Shown here: piece by piece, positions 39,601-52,417 of the stretch
Layout: each line of letters begins with the position of its first letter
Numbering within the stretch: the first letter of the stretch is position 1
Assembly (NCBI GenBank): GCA_026936335.1
Contig: JAPMXV010000060.1
Location: 124,001-188,000, forward strand
Source: Mantamonas sphyraenae
Taxonomy: Eukaryota; CRuMs; Mantamonadidae
Reading direction: 5' to 3'
Length of the DNA stretch: 64,000 bases
Translations under genes and position numbers: made by a program
The notes under the pieces: model-generated
Databases searched by the model: none
What the model was told of the DNA's origin: nothing
The model's input: the letters and a program-made list of their open reading frames with translations, nothing else

Positions 39601-42600
39601 GATGGATGAGGATGGAATGGACGGGAGCGGGCGGCCATCCAGTGTGCGCGACCTACCGGCAGTGCGTCGCATGCGCGAGAAACACGCCATGGAGCTGGAG
39701 GAGATGAAAGAGGCAATGAGCGAGCTGGAGTTGCGAGCCAAGGCCATGGCTAGCGAGAACGAGGCATTGACAAAGCAGGTTGCCAAACTTGAGGAGAAGG
39801 AGCAGCGTCAGGAAGCGGACATCAAGGCACTGGTGGAGCACAAGCACGCGTTGGATGTGCGTGTGCAGTTGGGCGAGGCAGAGCTGAAGGCGACGAAGGA
39901 GCGGTTGGAAGGCAAAATTGGGGAACTGGAGGGACAGGTGTCGGAATGGCGTGCACGCGCAGATGAGGCCGAAGCTCAGGCACAGGTCTTGGGAGAGCAA
40001 GCAGAGGCGAGCGAGGCAGCGCGGGCCGAAGCCGTGCGCACGCGGGACGCGGCTGAGCAGAGCATGAAGGAGCGCAAGGAACGCCGTGATGGGCTGGAAC
40101 GACGTGTGGAATCGTCGACAATGCGCATCCGTGCGCTGGAAAAGCGAAACGAGGCTCTGGAGACGGCGAACCGCACCCTTGCCCAGCAGCTGATGGAAAC
40201 TCGCCAGGAGCTGGCCCACTCGCAGGAAGAGCTGGCGGCGGAAAAGGCACGTGGCGAAAAGGCAGCCGCAGAGAACCACGACGTGGTGAAGAGTGCAATG
40301 GAAACGAAGCAATCCCTGGTGCGTGCCAAGGAGGAGCTGGAGAACGGTCTGAAGAGTGCGAACCGCGAGTTGCAGGAGACGCGCGAAGAACTGAAGCATG
40401 TGCACGGCATGCTGGAGCACAAGTCGGAATCCATGGAATCCCTGGAAGCCGAGGTGGCACAGATGCGCGACGAATGGGAGGCTCGCGAGGCAGCGATTGC
40501 CCAGGCCACCCAAGAGGCAAACAGTGCGCAGCGAGAAAATGCACGCATGCATGCGGCCCTGGAACGTGTGGAGACGCTGCGGGAGCAGAAGCGCGAGGTG
40601 GCATGGCTGCACGGTGCTCTGAGACAATGGAGGCGGGTGGGACGCACGAGCGAGCAGAGGGCGACACACGCACGCTTGCAGTTGCGCAAGGCAAAGAGGC
40701 GACAGCAAATGGTAGAAGTGGCGTGTGAGGCCAAGGTGCGCGACATGGAGGAGAAGGAACGGGCGTTTGCACGGGCAAAGGAGGAGAACGTGCGCATGGC
40801 GACGCAGTGGGCTGAGGCTCAACGGCAGTTGGACTGGCTGTTGCAACAGTTGGGAAGCATGTATTACGCATATTCAGGTTGGAACGGCGAACAGAGGGTG
40901 CATGGATGTGATGCGTGCGCATCGAGGGTGGAGCTGACGGGCGACACGAGCACACGATGCTGGCGACACAGTGACGCGGAAGAGGCGGTCGAACGTCACC
41001 GACCGGCACAGTTGGACGTGGAAGTGCACATGGAAGCGTACGTGAGTGGCGGGGTCAACTCGCACCGGGCAGACGGGATGAGTCGCAAGACGCGCGCGGC
41101 AAAGCGGCATGTGCTGGACGTGCTCAAAGAGAATGACATGAGGAGGGCACAACGAGGCGCGGGACCCGAACCACACGTGAGCATGGATGCGGCTGTGCGG
41201 CACCGGATGGCACAGGCGTACCTGGACAGCGTGAGCCAGGCGATGACGGAGAACGCGCGCCTGCAACGGCAGACGCAACACATGCCCCGGAACCTGGAAG
41301 GGGAACTGCAACGTGCTTGGCAGCTGGTTCGTCAGGTGCAGCGGGAACTGAATGCGGAGCGCAGCGAGATGGAAGAGATGGTGGAGGATGTGCGTGAGAG
41401 CGTGGCAGCAGGTGTGGCCGTGGCTGGGCGCGTAGCCAAGCTGGTGGACAAGACGATGTGCATTCCCGAAGCTGGCATTGTACCGGGCATGGCTGTGGAC
41501 AGCCGTGCATTCTCGGCCGTGTGTCGTCTGAGCGAGGAGCTGCAGCGCGTCAGCTCGGGTCTGCTGCGCACCAATGCCACGCTGAGAGAACAGGTGGCCA
41601 TGGAAGCACAGGCAAGAGTACATGTGGAGGAGCGTGCGGCGTTGTTGGAGAGACAGCGAGCCGAAGCGGCTGAGCGATGCGCTGTGCTGAGCAAGACCTT
41701 GTCTGAGACGCAGTCCAAGGCATGGGCCAAGCAACACGCTGTGGACTCACAGGTGTGGCAAACAAGCATGCGCGCCCACACACTGGGTCGCATGATGACG
41801 ATGGAACGCAACCAAGCGGTGGAAACGAGCAGCCACGCACGTGAGTTGGAAGCGCAGACACACGAGCTCACGCGACGCCACAGGACAATGGCGACGGCGA
41901 TGGAGACGACTCGCATGAACCTTGCGGAAGGGAGCATGCACATCGACACTCTGTCTGCGATCCGAAGCCGGCTGGAGCAGGAGGTTGAGACGCAGCACCG
42001 AGGCGCAATGGAGACCAGGCGACAGTTGTCTGAGATGGAACGACTCGCACGTCAGTCGGAAGTGGAGCTGGAGAACACACGCACGCGGCTGCACCTTGTG
42101 GAGGAGAACAACGAACGGCTGCGAGGACAGTTTGACGAGATGCACCGAACGCAAAAGCAGTTGGCGAGCAAACGGGAGGAGAGCGAACGCGCACGCAAGG
42201 CTGCAGAAGAGGATTGCGAACGACTCCGCCGGGAGCTGGAAACGCAGCGGGAGGAACGTGCACGCCTGGGCCAGGAACGACAGGCGGCGATGGAACGTGT
42301 GGCTCGGCTGGAGCACGACTTGGGGGTGACACGAGACAAGCAACACGAGTTGTTGGAACGTCTGCGTGAAGACGCCCAGGCGCAAACACAGCGTGTGAAC
42401 GAGCAGTGGGAACGTCGTGTGGAGCGCGAGTACGTGGGTCGACTTTCTGTGCTGGAGCAAGAGCGAGACGACGCCATGGCCGAGGTGCGCACGATGGCGC
42501 AACAATGCCAGCAGATGGACAGAGAGCTTGCGTTTGCTCAGCAGGAGGTTGAGGACGCGCGCAGCACAAGCATGCGTCTGCAAGATTCGCTAGGATCGTC

Positions 42601-45600
42601 ACGGCTGGGAGCTGAGCGAGCCCTGCGCATGCAGGAAGAAGCGAATCAAGTGCGCGAAAGCTACGAACGGGCACTGGGTACAAGTCAGCGCGAGACGCAA
42701 TCGGCAAAGAAGCAGCTGGATGCAGAACGGCGGGAGAAGGAACGACTGGAAGCACGTGCAAGGCGGCAAGAGGAGGAGGCGGACGGTGTGCGACGGCAGC
42801 TAGCAGAAGCGTTGAAGCGTGAGGCGTCGATGGTGCGCGAGCGACAGGAGGCGATGGACGAAGCGCGCAAATTGGCAGCCGAGATGCACAGGGTGCAGAT
42901 GGAAAACGGGCGTGTGAGTGCACGCGAAGGCGAGTGGAAGGAACAGGTGGAAACGCTGCGGCAGTTGAATGCAAAGCACGAGGAGGTTCGTGCAGAGCTG
43001 GAGGATCGTGTGCAACGACAGGCAGGTGAGATCAATCGTGCGCAGCGGGGACAGGGAGAAGCGGTCGAGGCTCTTGCACGTGCACAGGCACAGCTGAACA
43101 AGTGTGCCCAGGAACGCGACACACTCGCGGCAAAGGAGCCATTGTGGGAGCGAGAGCTGGCACGTGCACAGCAGCACGGGCGAGAGGTGGAGGCACGTGA
43201 GCGGGGACACGGCGAACGGGTGCGTGCTCTGGAGATGCAGCTGGAGGGCCAAATCGAGTCTCACCGGCGCTGGAGGGAGCGATGCGACACCCAATACGAC
43301 GAGATAAGCAAGCGAGTGCGTGAGCAGAACAAGTTGTTTGCGCATCAGCACGGGTTGGAGCGTCGCGTGGCTGAACTGGAGGGTGAGGCGCAGGTGATGG
43401 CGCAGCGGTTCAACAGCGTGGAGCAGGAGAAGCAGCAATGGATGGAAGAGGCACGTGGGCTGGCCAAAGAGAAGGATTCGCTGCACGTGTCCAAAGAGGC
43501 GATGGAGAAACGGGTGCGAGAGATGGAGAGTGGCTACGAGGCGGAACGACGCAGCCAGGCGTCATTGGTGGAGGATTTGCACGCCAAGGTGTCGTCTTTG
43601 ACACAGGCCAAGGCGAGTGCCGAGCGTGAGGCTACCGCACAGCAAATGGCCGCCATGCAGGCTCAGGCACAGGTGGAGGCACAGCGTGCAGTGTCCACAA
43701 AGTTGGAAAGTCAGTTGGTGGAGCAGACGCATGCGTTGACACAGGCGCAAGCGCAGTTGCAGGTGATGATTGAAGCCCAAGCAGCAACGCAAGCCGAGGC
43801 GGAGGCACGGGCACAGGCACAGGCACAGGCACAGGCGGAGGCGGAAGCACAGGCAAAGACTCGCACAAGCCAGTCGCCGATGTCGCTGCGTGGGTCGCCA
43901 ATGCGTTCGCGTTCACCGATGGTTGTGTCGCTGGATGGAAGCAGTGTCCGTGGCGAAGGGATGGGATCGCCGATGCGCGAACGGGTCCTGCGCCGCGGAG
44001 TGTCTGCGACCTCTTCGACGTCGACCGAGTCGTCAGATTCGATGGGATCGAACGAGAGCATGGACAGCGTGATCCACACACCGAGCCGTGGGAGCGTGAC
44101 AAAGCGTTCGCTCGAGTCGACGCATGCACACACGCAGCAGTTGGAAGCGATTGTGGGCGAACTGAACGCAACTGTGCAACGGCAAGAAGTGGAGCTGGAG
44201 CAGCAGCGGGTGGCGCAGGAGGAGCTTCTGGATGCACAAGAAAAGCTGATGGTGAGGGTGAGCCAGACACACAGTGAACGAGATGAGATGGCGCGCAAGC
44301 TGAAGGCAGCTCTGGAACGGGAAGGGCGACAACGCATCGCATTGCAGGAGGAGAACGGCACGTTGCAGGTGTCGATGAAGCGACTGCAACGGGAAATGGC
44401 CCAGATTCTGCGCAAACACGCAGAGCTGGAGGAAAGGCGGCAAGCAGATGCAGCGGCGGCACGACGTGCGGCTGTGATGGCGTGTCGGGAAGATATGATG
44501 CAACTGGAGGAGGAGGTGAGCACGGCGGAAAGCAAGTTGCAGATCATGGAAAGTGAAATGGCAAGCAACAGGCGTTGGGTGGACGAGATGAAACGAGAGA
44601 TGGAGGCTCGTGACCAGGTGACAATGGGTTTGGAGCGACGCATCGAGAGCGAGCGGCACGAACGGCAACGCATGGAGGAAGAGGCACTGGGCAAGGAGCT
44701 TGCACACGAGGAGCAGGCAGACATGGTGAAGCTGCTGGAAGAACAACTGCGCGAGACACGCAAGGAAGCAGCGGAGCTGCGAGGGCAGCTGAAGGGCACG
44801 GGTCACATTGCTGGTGATGAGGCCGGGCTGTACCGCACGGAAATCGAGCAGCTGCGGCTGTACGTGGAGTCGACGCGCGAGAACTACAAACGTATGATGG
44901 AAACGCACGAACAGACGTTGCGGGAGTTGCAGAAAGAGCGTGGAACGAACGAAAAACTGCGCGAACAGCTGCACGAGGCCCAAGCAATCGATTCGTCGAT
45001 GTTGCGTGAAAGCGTGCGACACGTAAACGCAAGCTGGGCGAGCGCAGGCGGGCTGGGCGATCATAGACAGAACACAACGCGCCACAGTATGCGTGTGGCA
45101 CACGCAGAGGTACGGACACCGTCACCGAGCAGCGTGGACGGAGCAGACTTGCGAGGCGAGCAGAGTGGAAGGCGCAGCCAGCTGCGCATGAGCATGCTGG
45201 GCGACAAGGATGTGCTGTTTGCAGAAGATTTGGGTGTGGACAGCAGCCGGGGAAGCGTGCTGGAGGCAAGCGAGGCCGAAGGGCAGGGCAACTTTGAGCA
45301 GTTGTTGGCCATGCACAGCGAGCAGCGCAAGGTGGCACACATGCAAAACGAGCGGCTGGTGGAACTCGAAGCACACGTGAGGCTTCTGGAGCAGCAGCTG
45401 GGCGACGCACGTGGTGCTATGTCGGACATGGAGGCGGCGGCCAAGCTGAAGGAGAACGAGCTTCGAGAAGCGACGCGCGCGTGCAAAGAGGCACACAAGG
45501 CGCAAGAAAAGGCTGTCAAGGAACAAAGTCGCATGCAGAGGGAGATGCAGCTGGTGCGCATGGAGAGTGAAGGGCGTGCAGAGGTAGTGGCGCAGCAGGA

Positions 45601-48600
45601 GAAGGCGTTGGAATCGATGAGCAAGCAGTTGAAAGAGAGCAGCAGGGAAATCGAGTCGAGGAAACGCATGGTGCTTCAGGGCGAAGAGAAACTGGCGCGT
45701 CTGCAGAAGGAGATTGCGTCACAGAGCAAGAAGCTCATGGAGGCGGACGAAATCCGCGATCGATTGCGCGAAGTGAAGAAGCGCGAGGGATTGGTGCAAG
45801 CGAACAACCTGCGCGCTGAGACGATGAAAGAGCGCGCACAAATGATGCAAGAGGCGTTGGAAGACAAGGAAGTGGAGGTTGAAGCACTGGCGGCAGAGGC
45901 GGACGCGGCGGCGCGATCGTTGGAGATGCAACGCAGCGAACTTGCGCACGCCAAGGCAGAAGTGGCCAAGGCGCAGCAGAGGAGGAGTGCTCTGGAAGGT
46001 GAAGTGGCAGAGCTGAAGAGCCAGCTGCATGCGAGCGAGGCCCGTGCGAACCAACTGGCGACGGAAAAATCCAGGCTCCAAGGCGAATGCGATATGCAAC
46101 AGGAGCGTCTTGGCGAATTGCGGGAGAGGGTGGCAGGTGAGGAAGAAGGACGCAAGGCACTGGAGGAGAGGCTGATGGGTGCACTGGGATGGAAGAGCAA
46201 GCACGAGGAAACGGAACGTCGTGCAGAGTCTCTGCAGAGCCGTGTGGCGGAATTGGAGGCCACTGTGGCGCGGGAACAGGGCGCAGAGGACAAAGTGCGT
46301 GCAGTGCAGCGGGAGGTGGAAGATGCAGTGCGTGCATGCAGCATAGAGCGGGAGGAGAAGGAGCGAGCAAAAGCAGAGTTGGAGGAGTTGCGTGCCACAC
46401 TGGCACGAATGCGCGCACGGGAAGAGGAACAAGCGAGTGTACATGCACAGTGGAAGGTTGAGGCGGAAGAGGTAGCTGCGAAGCGGAAGGAGTGGGAGGA
46501 AAAGATTGCAACCCAGGCGATGGCGTTGGAGCGGATGGAGAGGCAGCTTGTGGAGAGCAAGGTGGAGAGCTCGGGCATGGAGCGCAAGCATGACACGATG
46601 CACTTTGAGGCCATTGAGCGTGAAAAGAGCGTGGTGCGGTTGGAGGGCATTGTGCGACGCATGGAGGAGGAGAACAAGGCGCTGCACGAGCAGGCGAACC
46701 ACTTTCGGGACTCGCTGTTGAAGAAGAATATGGAGTACGAAGAGATGGTTCGCATGTTTGAGTCGTACAACATCGGCACGAGTGTCATGATGGAGGCGCT
46801 TGCAGAACGTGCAGACGCAACGGAGCAGGCCTTGTTGGAGAGCACGTCCTCGGGCATTCACGCACATCCAAACACGCAAACAGTGACAGTGGCCCCGCAG
46901 ATGCGACCCATTGTCGAAGAAGACGAACATGCAGATGCGGACAGTGTGGAAGGGACTGAGGTCGAGGAGGAGGAGGAACGGTACGAGTCGGATGGCGAAG
47001 CGGACACTTTGGATGACTCGGATGACGACAATGCGGATGAAGCGGCAAAGCTGATGCGCAAACAGGCAAAGGCACATCTGAAGATGATGGACGCGTTGGA
47101 GGCACGCTTCGAGGAGATGCTGGAGCAGAAGGACGAGGAGATGGACGAGCTGCGCTGGGCGCTGGAAAGCGAGCACGATGCAGAGATGCAGGATGCAGTG
47201 GAGACGATGAAGCGTGTGAGGGAGAGCATGGATGAGCACAGGCGTGGCGTGGTGGACGCACAGGCACAGAGGAATGCTGAAGCCACTGCACCTTGGACCG
47301 CTCGCGCACAGCTGGTGGAGCTGCATACGGCACTGGACGCCTTGCGTCTGCGCGAGGTGGATCTGATGGAAGAGAGACGTCAGCTGCACGTGGCCCTGGA
47401 AATCCATGGGATGGAAAGTGCGTCACAAAAGGCGCTTCAGCTTGAACTGCAACACGCGCTGCATGTGATGGCCAACGTACACGAGGACCAGATGCAGACA
47501 TGGTATGCACAGGTACAGACGGTGTGTGCACAGACCGCAGAGGCACGTCAGCATGCGCACAGGGCGGAGGAGGAGCGGGAAGCGTGTGAAGGGCAGCTTC
47601 GCAGTGCTCTGGAGACATTGCGTGAGCGCGACGAGACTGTGGCACGCATGCAGTCGGAAGCGGAGTCGGTGCGGGAGGAGGTGGAGGCACATGCGCGAGA
47701 ACACGATGGCGTGATGCAAGAATTGCAGGAGTTGCGTGATGTTGTGGAGAACATGCGCAGCAAGGACAACGAGTCGCAAGACACGGCGGCTGCGCTACGC
47801 AAGGAGCTGCAGGCGGCAAAGGAAGCGCTTCAAGAGGCGGAAACCGAGGCGGAGGTGGAAGCGAGTGCATCTGCGCGAGCGTTGGAAGAAATGACCACAT
47901 TGCTGGTGGAAGGCAGGCAGGCGGCGGCGGAGGGATTGCAAGCTGTGGCCAGGGTAGAGCAGTTGGAGAGCACTGTGGAGGCGCAGGCAGAGGAAATGGC
48001 GCAGCTGCGCGCAGATGTGGAAGCACAGCGTGCAATGACAGATGGGTTCCGTCAGCAGGTGGACGAGTTGAACCTGGAGTTGGAGGAAAGGAAGCGCGAG
48101 AGCGAGGAGCTGCTGCAGGAACTGGACGTTGTGCACGCAGAACAGGATTCGATGCAAAGCATGGGCTTGGACGCACAGGCGGAAGCGGGACGTCTGAAAG
48201 CAGAGATGCAGCAGCTGGAAGAGCGCCTGAGCGAAGGAGGCAAGGATGCACGTCGCCAGGAGCGCAAGGTGAAGGAATTGGTGGGTGTGGTGGAACGACA
48301 AAAGGGCGAACTTGCGTCTGCCAACGCACGCTTGGAGGAACGCACGCGGGAACGCGACGAGGCACGGGCAAAGCTGGCCACGGAGCGATCGGCACGCGAG
48401 CGTGCAGAAGAGCGCGCAAGTGGCGCACGTGGCGAGTTGGAAGAGAAGACAGCCACGTGCGTGCGTCTGCAGAGCGAGTGTGATACGCTGAGTAGCCAGA
48501 AGCGGGCTGCAGAGGCGGAGGGCGAACGGTTGGTGGAACAGGTGCACGTGGCACAAGCCAAGATTGGCCAGCTGAGCAGCAGGCAGCAGAACGATGAGGC

Positions 48601-51600
48601 TGAGCTGCAGGAACTGCGTACCAAGGCTGGCACTTTGGAGGAGAGGCACACACGTGACAGGGAACGCGTCGATGCGCTGCAGGCTGAGCGAGACACGTTG
48701 GATGCACGTGTGGCGGAATTGGAAGCCGAGCTGGAGGAGCACAAGCGTGCTGCGACGACAATGTCCACAGAGCAGAGGCAAACGCAAAAGGCGGCACACA
48801 AGGCGCAAAAGGACGCACAAGCGTACGAGGATGCGTTGAAAGAGGCGCAAAAGCAGATGACAGCAAGCAAGGAGCAGGTGGAAGGATTGGAAGCGCACGT
48901 GCGCAAGGTGGAAGAAGAGGTGGAAGAGCGACGGGAGGAGGTGAAGCTTCTCAAGGCGCAGGTGGCAGAACAGCGTGCGCGCGTGCAGGCCATGGAGAGT
49001 GGAGGAAGCGAACTGAAGGTGGAACATGCCGGGGTGCTGGTGCGTGCACAGGAACTGGAGCTCGAACTGCAGGCGGAACGCGAGGACAAGGCGGAAAGGG
49101 AACGTCTCATGCAAACGCACCACAAGGAGCAGGAGGCGGCGTGGAAGGCACAAGTGGAAGTGGCGGAGCGTGAGAGCGCAGGGTACCAGGAGCAAGCGGC
49201 GGCGGAGGCCAAGCGAGCACGCAAGCTGGAGAAGAAGATGCGCAAGGCGGTGGAGGCGCAGGAACAGCTGAAGGCGCAGTGGAAGACGAGTTCGGGACGT
49301 TGGGAGCGTCTGGAACGCGATCTGAAAGCTTGCATGGAAGAGCGCGACGGGCTGGCCAAGGACAAGGGCGAGTTGAAGAAGAAGGTGGAGAAGATGCAGA
49401 AGCAGCTGGCAGCACGTGTGCAGAACGTGGTGACAGCAAACCAGGTGGCCAAGGAACGCATGGGACGCGACACGGACACGGCCAGCGTGGTGAGCAGCGC
49501 GAGCTCGCGACGCACAGAGGGCACGGTGTTGGGTGTGGAGGCAAGCGTGTACCAAGAAGTGCTGAAGGACAATCGCAAACTGGAGAACAAGCTGCAGCAG
49601 ATGCAGGAGGCTCTGGAGGCCATGAAGCGCATCCAGGCACGCAAGGCAGACGACGAAGAGGCCATGGATGCACCGTATGGCAACTACCATCGTGCTGGAT
49701 CGCAGAGCAGGCCAGATGGAGGCGGAGGCAGTGGGCAGGGTGCACGCGGTGTCAATGATCGCTCCACAGAACTGAACAACACACTGGACGGTGGATCTGG
49801 GTCTTCTGGAGGATTTGGTGGTGGTGGCGGTGGTGGAGGAGGTGGAGGTGGAGGGGGTGGAGGTGGAGGGGGCGATGGCGACGGGGGTGAAGATCGCAAG
49901 GACGATGAGGATGACGAGGATGACGAGGAGGCCGACGAGGAAGAGGAGGAGCAAGAGGTGGACGACGAGGAGCAAGAGGACCGAGAATCAGAGTATGACA
50001 CGGGGTACGACCCATTGGAGACGAGCGATGTGGATGTGGTGGTGGATTTGGATGATGTGGAAGAGATGATGGCGCCACAGATGCAGTATGCCCCGTTGTA
50101 CAAGACGGAACGCATGCGACGGGAGGTGTTGGACCACAGCTCGTTGGTGTACGAAGAGGCATTGGCACACGCACGGGACCGAGCGACAGTGTCTGAGCAG
50201 GAGAACGAGGAGCTGCGAGCCAAGGTGGAGGCCCTGGAACAAGCGCTGGAGGATGAAAAGGCTCGGTTCTCGTCGATGGAAAAGGACAGCGTGGAACACC
50301 GATTCCGTTCGCTGGAATCGAAGAAGCGGAAGGAAAAGGTGGAGTCGCAACAGGTGGATCTGCTGTTTGAAATGCGGGTGTGGAAGGAAAAGGTGGAGGA
50401 GGAAGAGAAGCAGCGGGTGGAACTGGTGAACAGAGTCAAGGCGGACTACGAAGCGGTGCAAACGGCAAAGAAGGAGCTGGAAGTGGAGCTGGAGACGTTG
50501 AAGAGCAACATGCGCACGCAGCTGCCGGTGTATGAACGGCAGGTAAGCACGCTCCAAGCAGCATTGGAGCAGCAGAGCCAGGAGGTGCTGCACCAGAGGC
50601 AGCTGCTGCAGATGGCGCAAGAGGCGAGTGAAGAGAGCGAACGAGAGCGGATGGAGAACGAACGAGCGCTGGAAGCAATTGTGCGTGAGGTGTCCGGCCA
50701 GCTTGCGGTGGCACAGGCACACGAACGGGAACTGGAGGCAGCGGTGCGTGGACAGGGTGACAAGAGCAAGGTGGAGGCGTTGTCGCTGCAGCGAGAGAGG
50801 GACGAGAGGACTCGAGAGAGGGACGAGATGCGTGAGGCGCGTGACGAGGCACAGGAGCTGTTGGTGGAAGTGCAGGGACGTGTGGCCGAGATCAAGGGGG
50901 AGCGAGACGCAGCACGCAAGGAGGCACGAAGGCACGAAGAAGCACGTCGCAAGGCGGAGGAAGAGGTGAATGGGCTGAAGAAGGAGCTGGATACGTGGAA
51001 GGTGCGTGTGATGGATCTGCAGGAGCAAATGGGCAAGGCACAGCTGGCACATCAGGCGGAAATGCTGCAACATGGTGTGGACCGAGAATCACAGGAGAAT
51101 GTGCAGCAGCTGGTGGAGTTCAGCAAGGAGGTGAGCCAGATGCTGCAAGGGGCGACCGAAAAGGCGAGCAGGCTGGAAGCGGAACGGGATCAGTTGCAGG
51201 CAATGCTGTTGGCGGTGCAGAACGAACGCAACATGGCCACAGAGGCACTGATTGAGGTGCGTCATCTGATGGACGTGCAGGCATCTGAGAACATGCTGAA
51301 TCAGCGTGAGAATGCACTGTCGCGCAAGTCGGCAAGCACTATACGCATGGAGATGGAGGCCAGGGAGAGTGCGCTGGAGCTGTGTCAGCGACAGTTGGAA
51401 CAGCTGCGTGAGGAGAGCGAAACGGTGACCAGCAAACTGGAGCAGCTGCGAGTGGTCGCGGACACGGCCAACAAGCAGAAGGAAATGATCAAGATGGAGC
51501 TGGACGTGTTGCGCACACGTGTGGAATCCATGGAACGGGAGCACACCAAGCAGAATCAGGCGGCGCAAGAAGCAACGGCAGAGTGGGAGGAGGAGCGTGA

Positions 51601-52309
51601 ACAGATGCAGAGCGAAATCGGACGGCTGACCCAGTTGCTGGGTAAGGACAAGATGATGAAGAGACTGAAGGAGTTGGAGGCCAGCAACGAGGAGCTGCAC
51701 ACACGCAGTGAGCATCTGGAGCGAGAGAACGTCCACTTGCAGCAGCAGTTGACCGGGAGCAAGATCAAATCGCGCACGGAACTGCAAATGCCGCTGGAAA
51801 AGGCGCAAGAGCGTGTGGCCGAGCTGGAGACACAGTTGCGTGAGCTGCTGAAGCGGATGGAGAACGAACAGCGACGGCGAGAGGCAGTGGAGGAGGAGTC
51901 GAGGTCGCTGCGTGCACACCTGGAACAGCGTGAGGATGAACTGAGGGAGCAGCACGCAGAGTCGGAACGATTGGGTATGGAGGTGGGACATCTGGAAGAG
52001 TTGCAAGAGCGCATGGCGGCTCAGGTGGAGGTGATGGGAGAAGAACGTGCGCACCTCATGAGCAAGGTGGAACGCATGCGCAGCAAGATCCGTGCCTTGG
52101 AAGAGCAAATTGAACGGGGTCCCTCGACGCTGTACAACTCGACAGCCACCAGCCGCAAGAAGAATGCCAAGAGCAGCAGCAGCAGCAGCAGCAAGAGTGG
52201 CAAGAGCAGGCTCGGTGCATCGGGCAATGTGTCGTCGACGTCCATTGGCAGCAGCAGCAGCAGCACAAAGAAAAAGGTGAAGCGCAAGGCACGTGTGGCG
52301 CGTGGGTGA
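27604..52309 (+). CDS. Giant coiled-coil protein with tandem FGKKK repeats and four CxxC..CxxH modules
   Basis: Exon 27604-27780 (59 codons, ends GAACAG before GTTAGT), intron to 27982 with a CTGAC motif whose A is 32 bases before the CACAG acceptor, then one exon 27983-52309. About 8,167 residues. Parts: Ser/Arg/Pro-rich start with TPRS repeats (1-230); 30-residue tandem repeats (279-627) flanked by single diverged copies; then from about 690 to the end an almost continuous Glu/Gln/Lys/Arg/Ala/Leu heptad coiled coil, broken by Ser/Pro-rich patches (near bases 36580-36970 and 43860-44100), a poly-Gly/acidic patch (49805-49990) and a basic Ser-rich tail. Four modules CxxC-x12/13-CxxH interrupt the coil at residues 1113, 1695, 2831 and 4368. 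I know no family with this layout. By analogy with giantin, rootletin or CENP-E-type rods it may be a scaffold or tether; that is inference. Confidence 0.85.
28640..29686 (+). repeat. 90-bp in-frame tandem repeat, 11.6 copies
   Basis: The period is exactly 90 bp (30 codons). Each unit encodes DDHGNVRRNPNFQGFGKKK followed by STPKEEETPKE. Copies differ by only a few bases, nearly all silent. One copy has RNPKF instead of RNPNF. The last unit stops after FGKKK. Single diverged relatives lie just before (GEVKRNPNFQGFGKKKQ, near 28518) and after (GEVKRNPNFRGFSKR, near 29758), so the array grew between two older motif copies. Confidence 0.97.
31142..31201 (+). other. Zinc-knuckle-like module 1 in the giant protein (residues 1113-1132)
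   Basis: Reads CEDCQRAVELTGVSSLCELH: CxxC, 12 residues, CxxH. It sits in a gap of the coiled coil. The ELTG element is shared with module 4 (and as TLTG with module 2). Confidence 0.7.
32888..32947 (+). other. Zinc-knuckle-like module 2 in the giant protein (residues 1695-1714)
   Basis: Reads CATCVRNETLTGETMLCPVH: CxxC, 12 residues, CxxH. It is bounded by a Ser/Gly/Thr linker before and an acidic SLEDGES stretch after. Confidence 0.7.
36296..36358 (+). other. Zinc-knuckle-like module 3 in the giant protein (residues 2831-2851)
   Basis: CGLC, 13 residues, then CVDH. It has the CxxC..CxxH spacing but lacks the LTG element, so it is the most diverged copy. A non-coiled, Ser-rich linker of several hundred bases follows. 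Confidence 0.65.
40907..40969 (+). other. Zinc-knuckle-like module 4 in the giant protein (residues 4368-4388)
   Basis: CDAC, 13 residues containing VELTGDTS, then CWRH. It is close to module 1 (both CxxCxxxVELTG), which supports common origin by duplication inside the protein. Confidence 0.7.
49805..49990 (+). repeat. Poly-Gly then Asp/Glu-rich low-complexity tract in the giant gene
   Basis: A run of about 20 Gly codons (GGTGGTGGAGG pattern) is followed by about 35 codons that are nearly all Asp or Glu. It separates the main coiled coil from the last coiled segment of about 740 residues, so it looks like a flexible hinge. Confidence 0.85.
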
Positions 52310-52417
52310 AGGCGAGGAATGGGAATGGGGAATGAAGGTTGAGAAGAGTGTGGAGCAGCGTCTGCGCAGTGCAAGCCACCATTTTCCATCCCACAAATCA
52401 CTTGTTTGCACACAGAT

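Noticed and set aside
30000-52300. Many long minus-strand open frames (up to about 700 codons, for example 46785-48866 and 47795-49975)
   Set aside because: They mirror the GC-rich, Glu/Gln/Lys-biased codons of the giant gene. The antisense peptides are Pro/Leu/Cys/His-rich with no family motifs, and several overlap each other.
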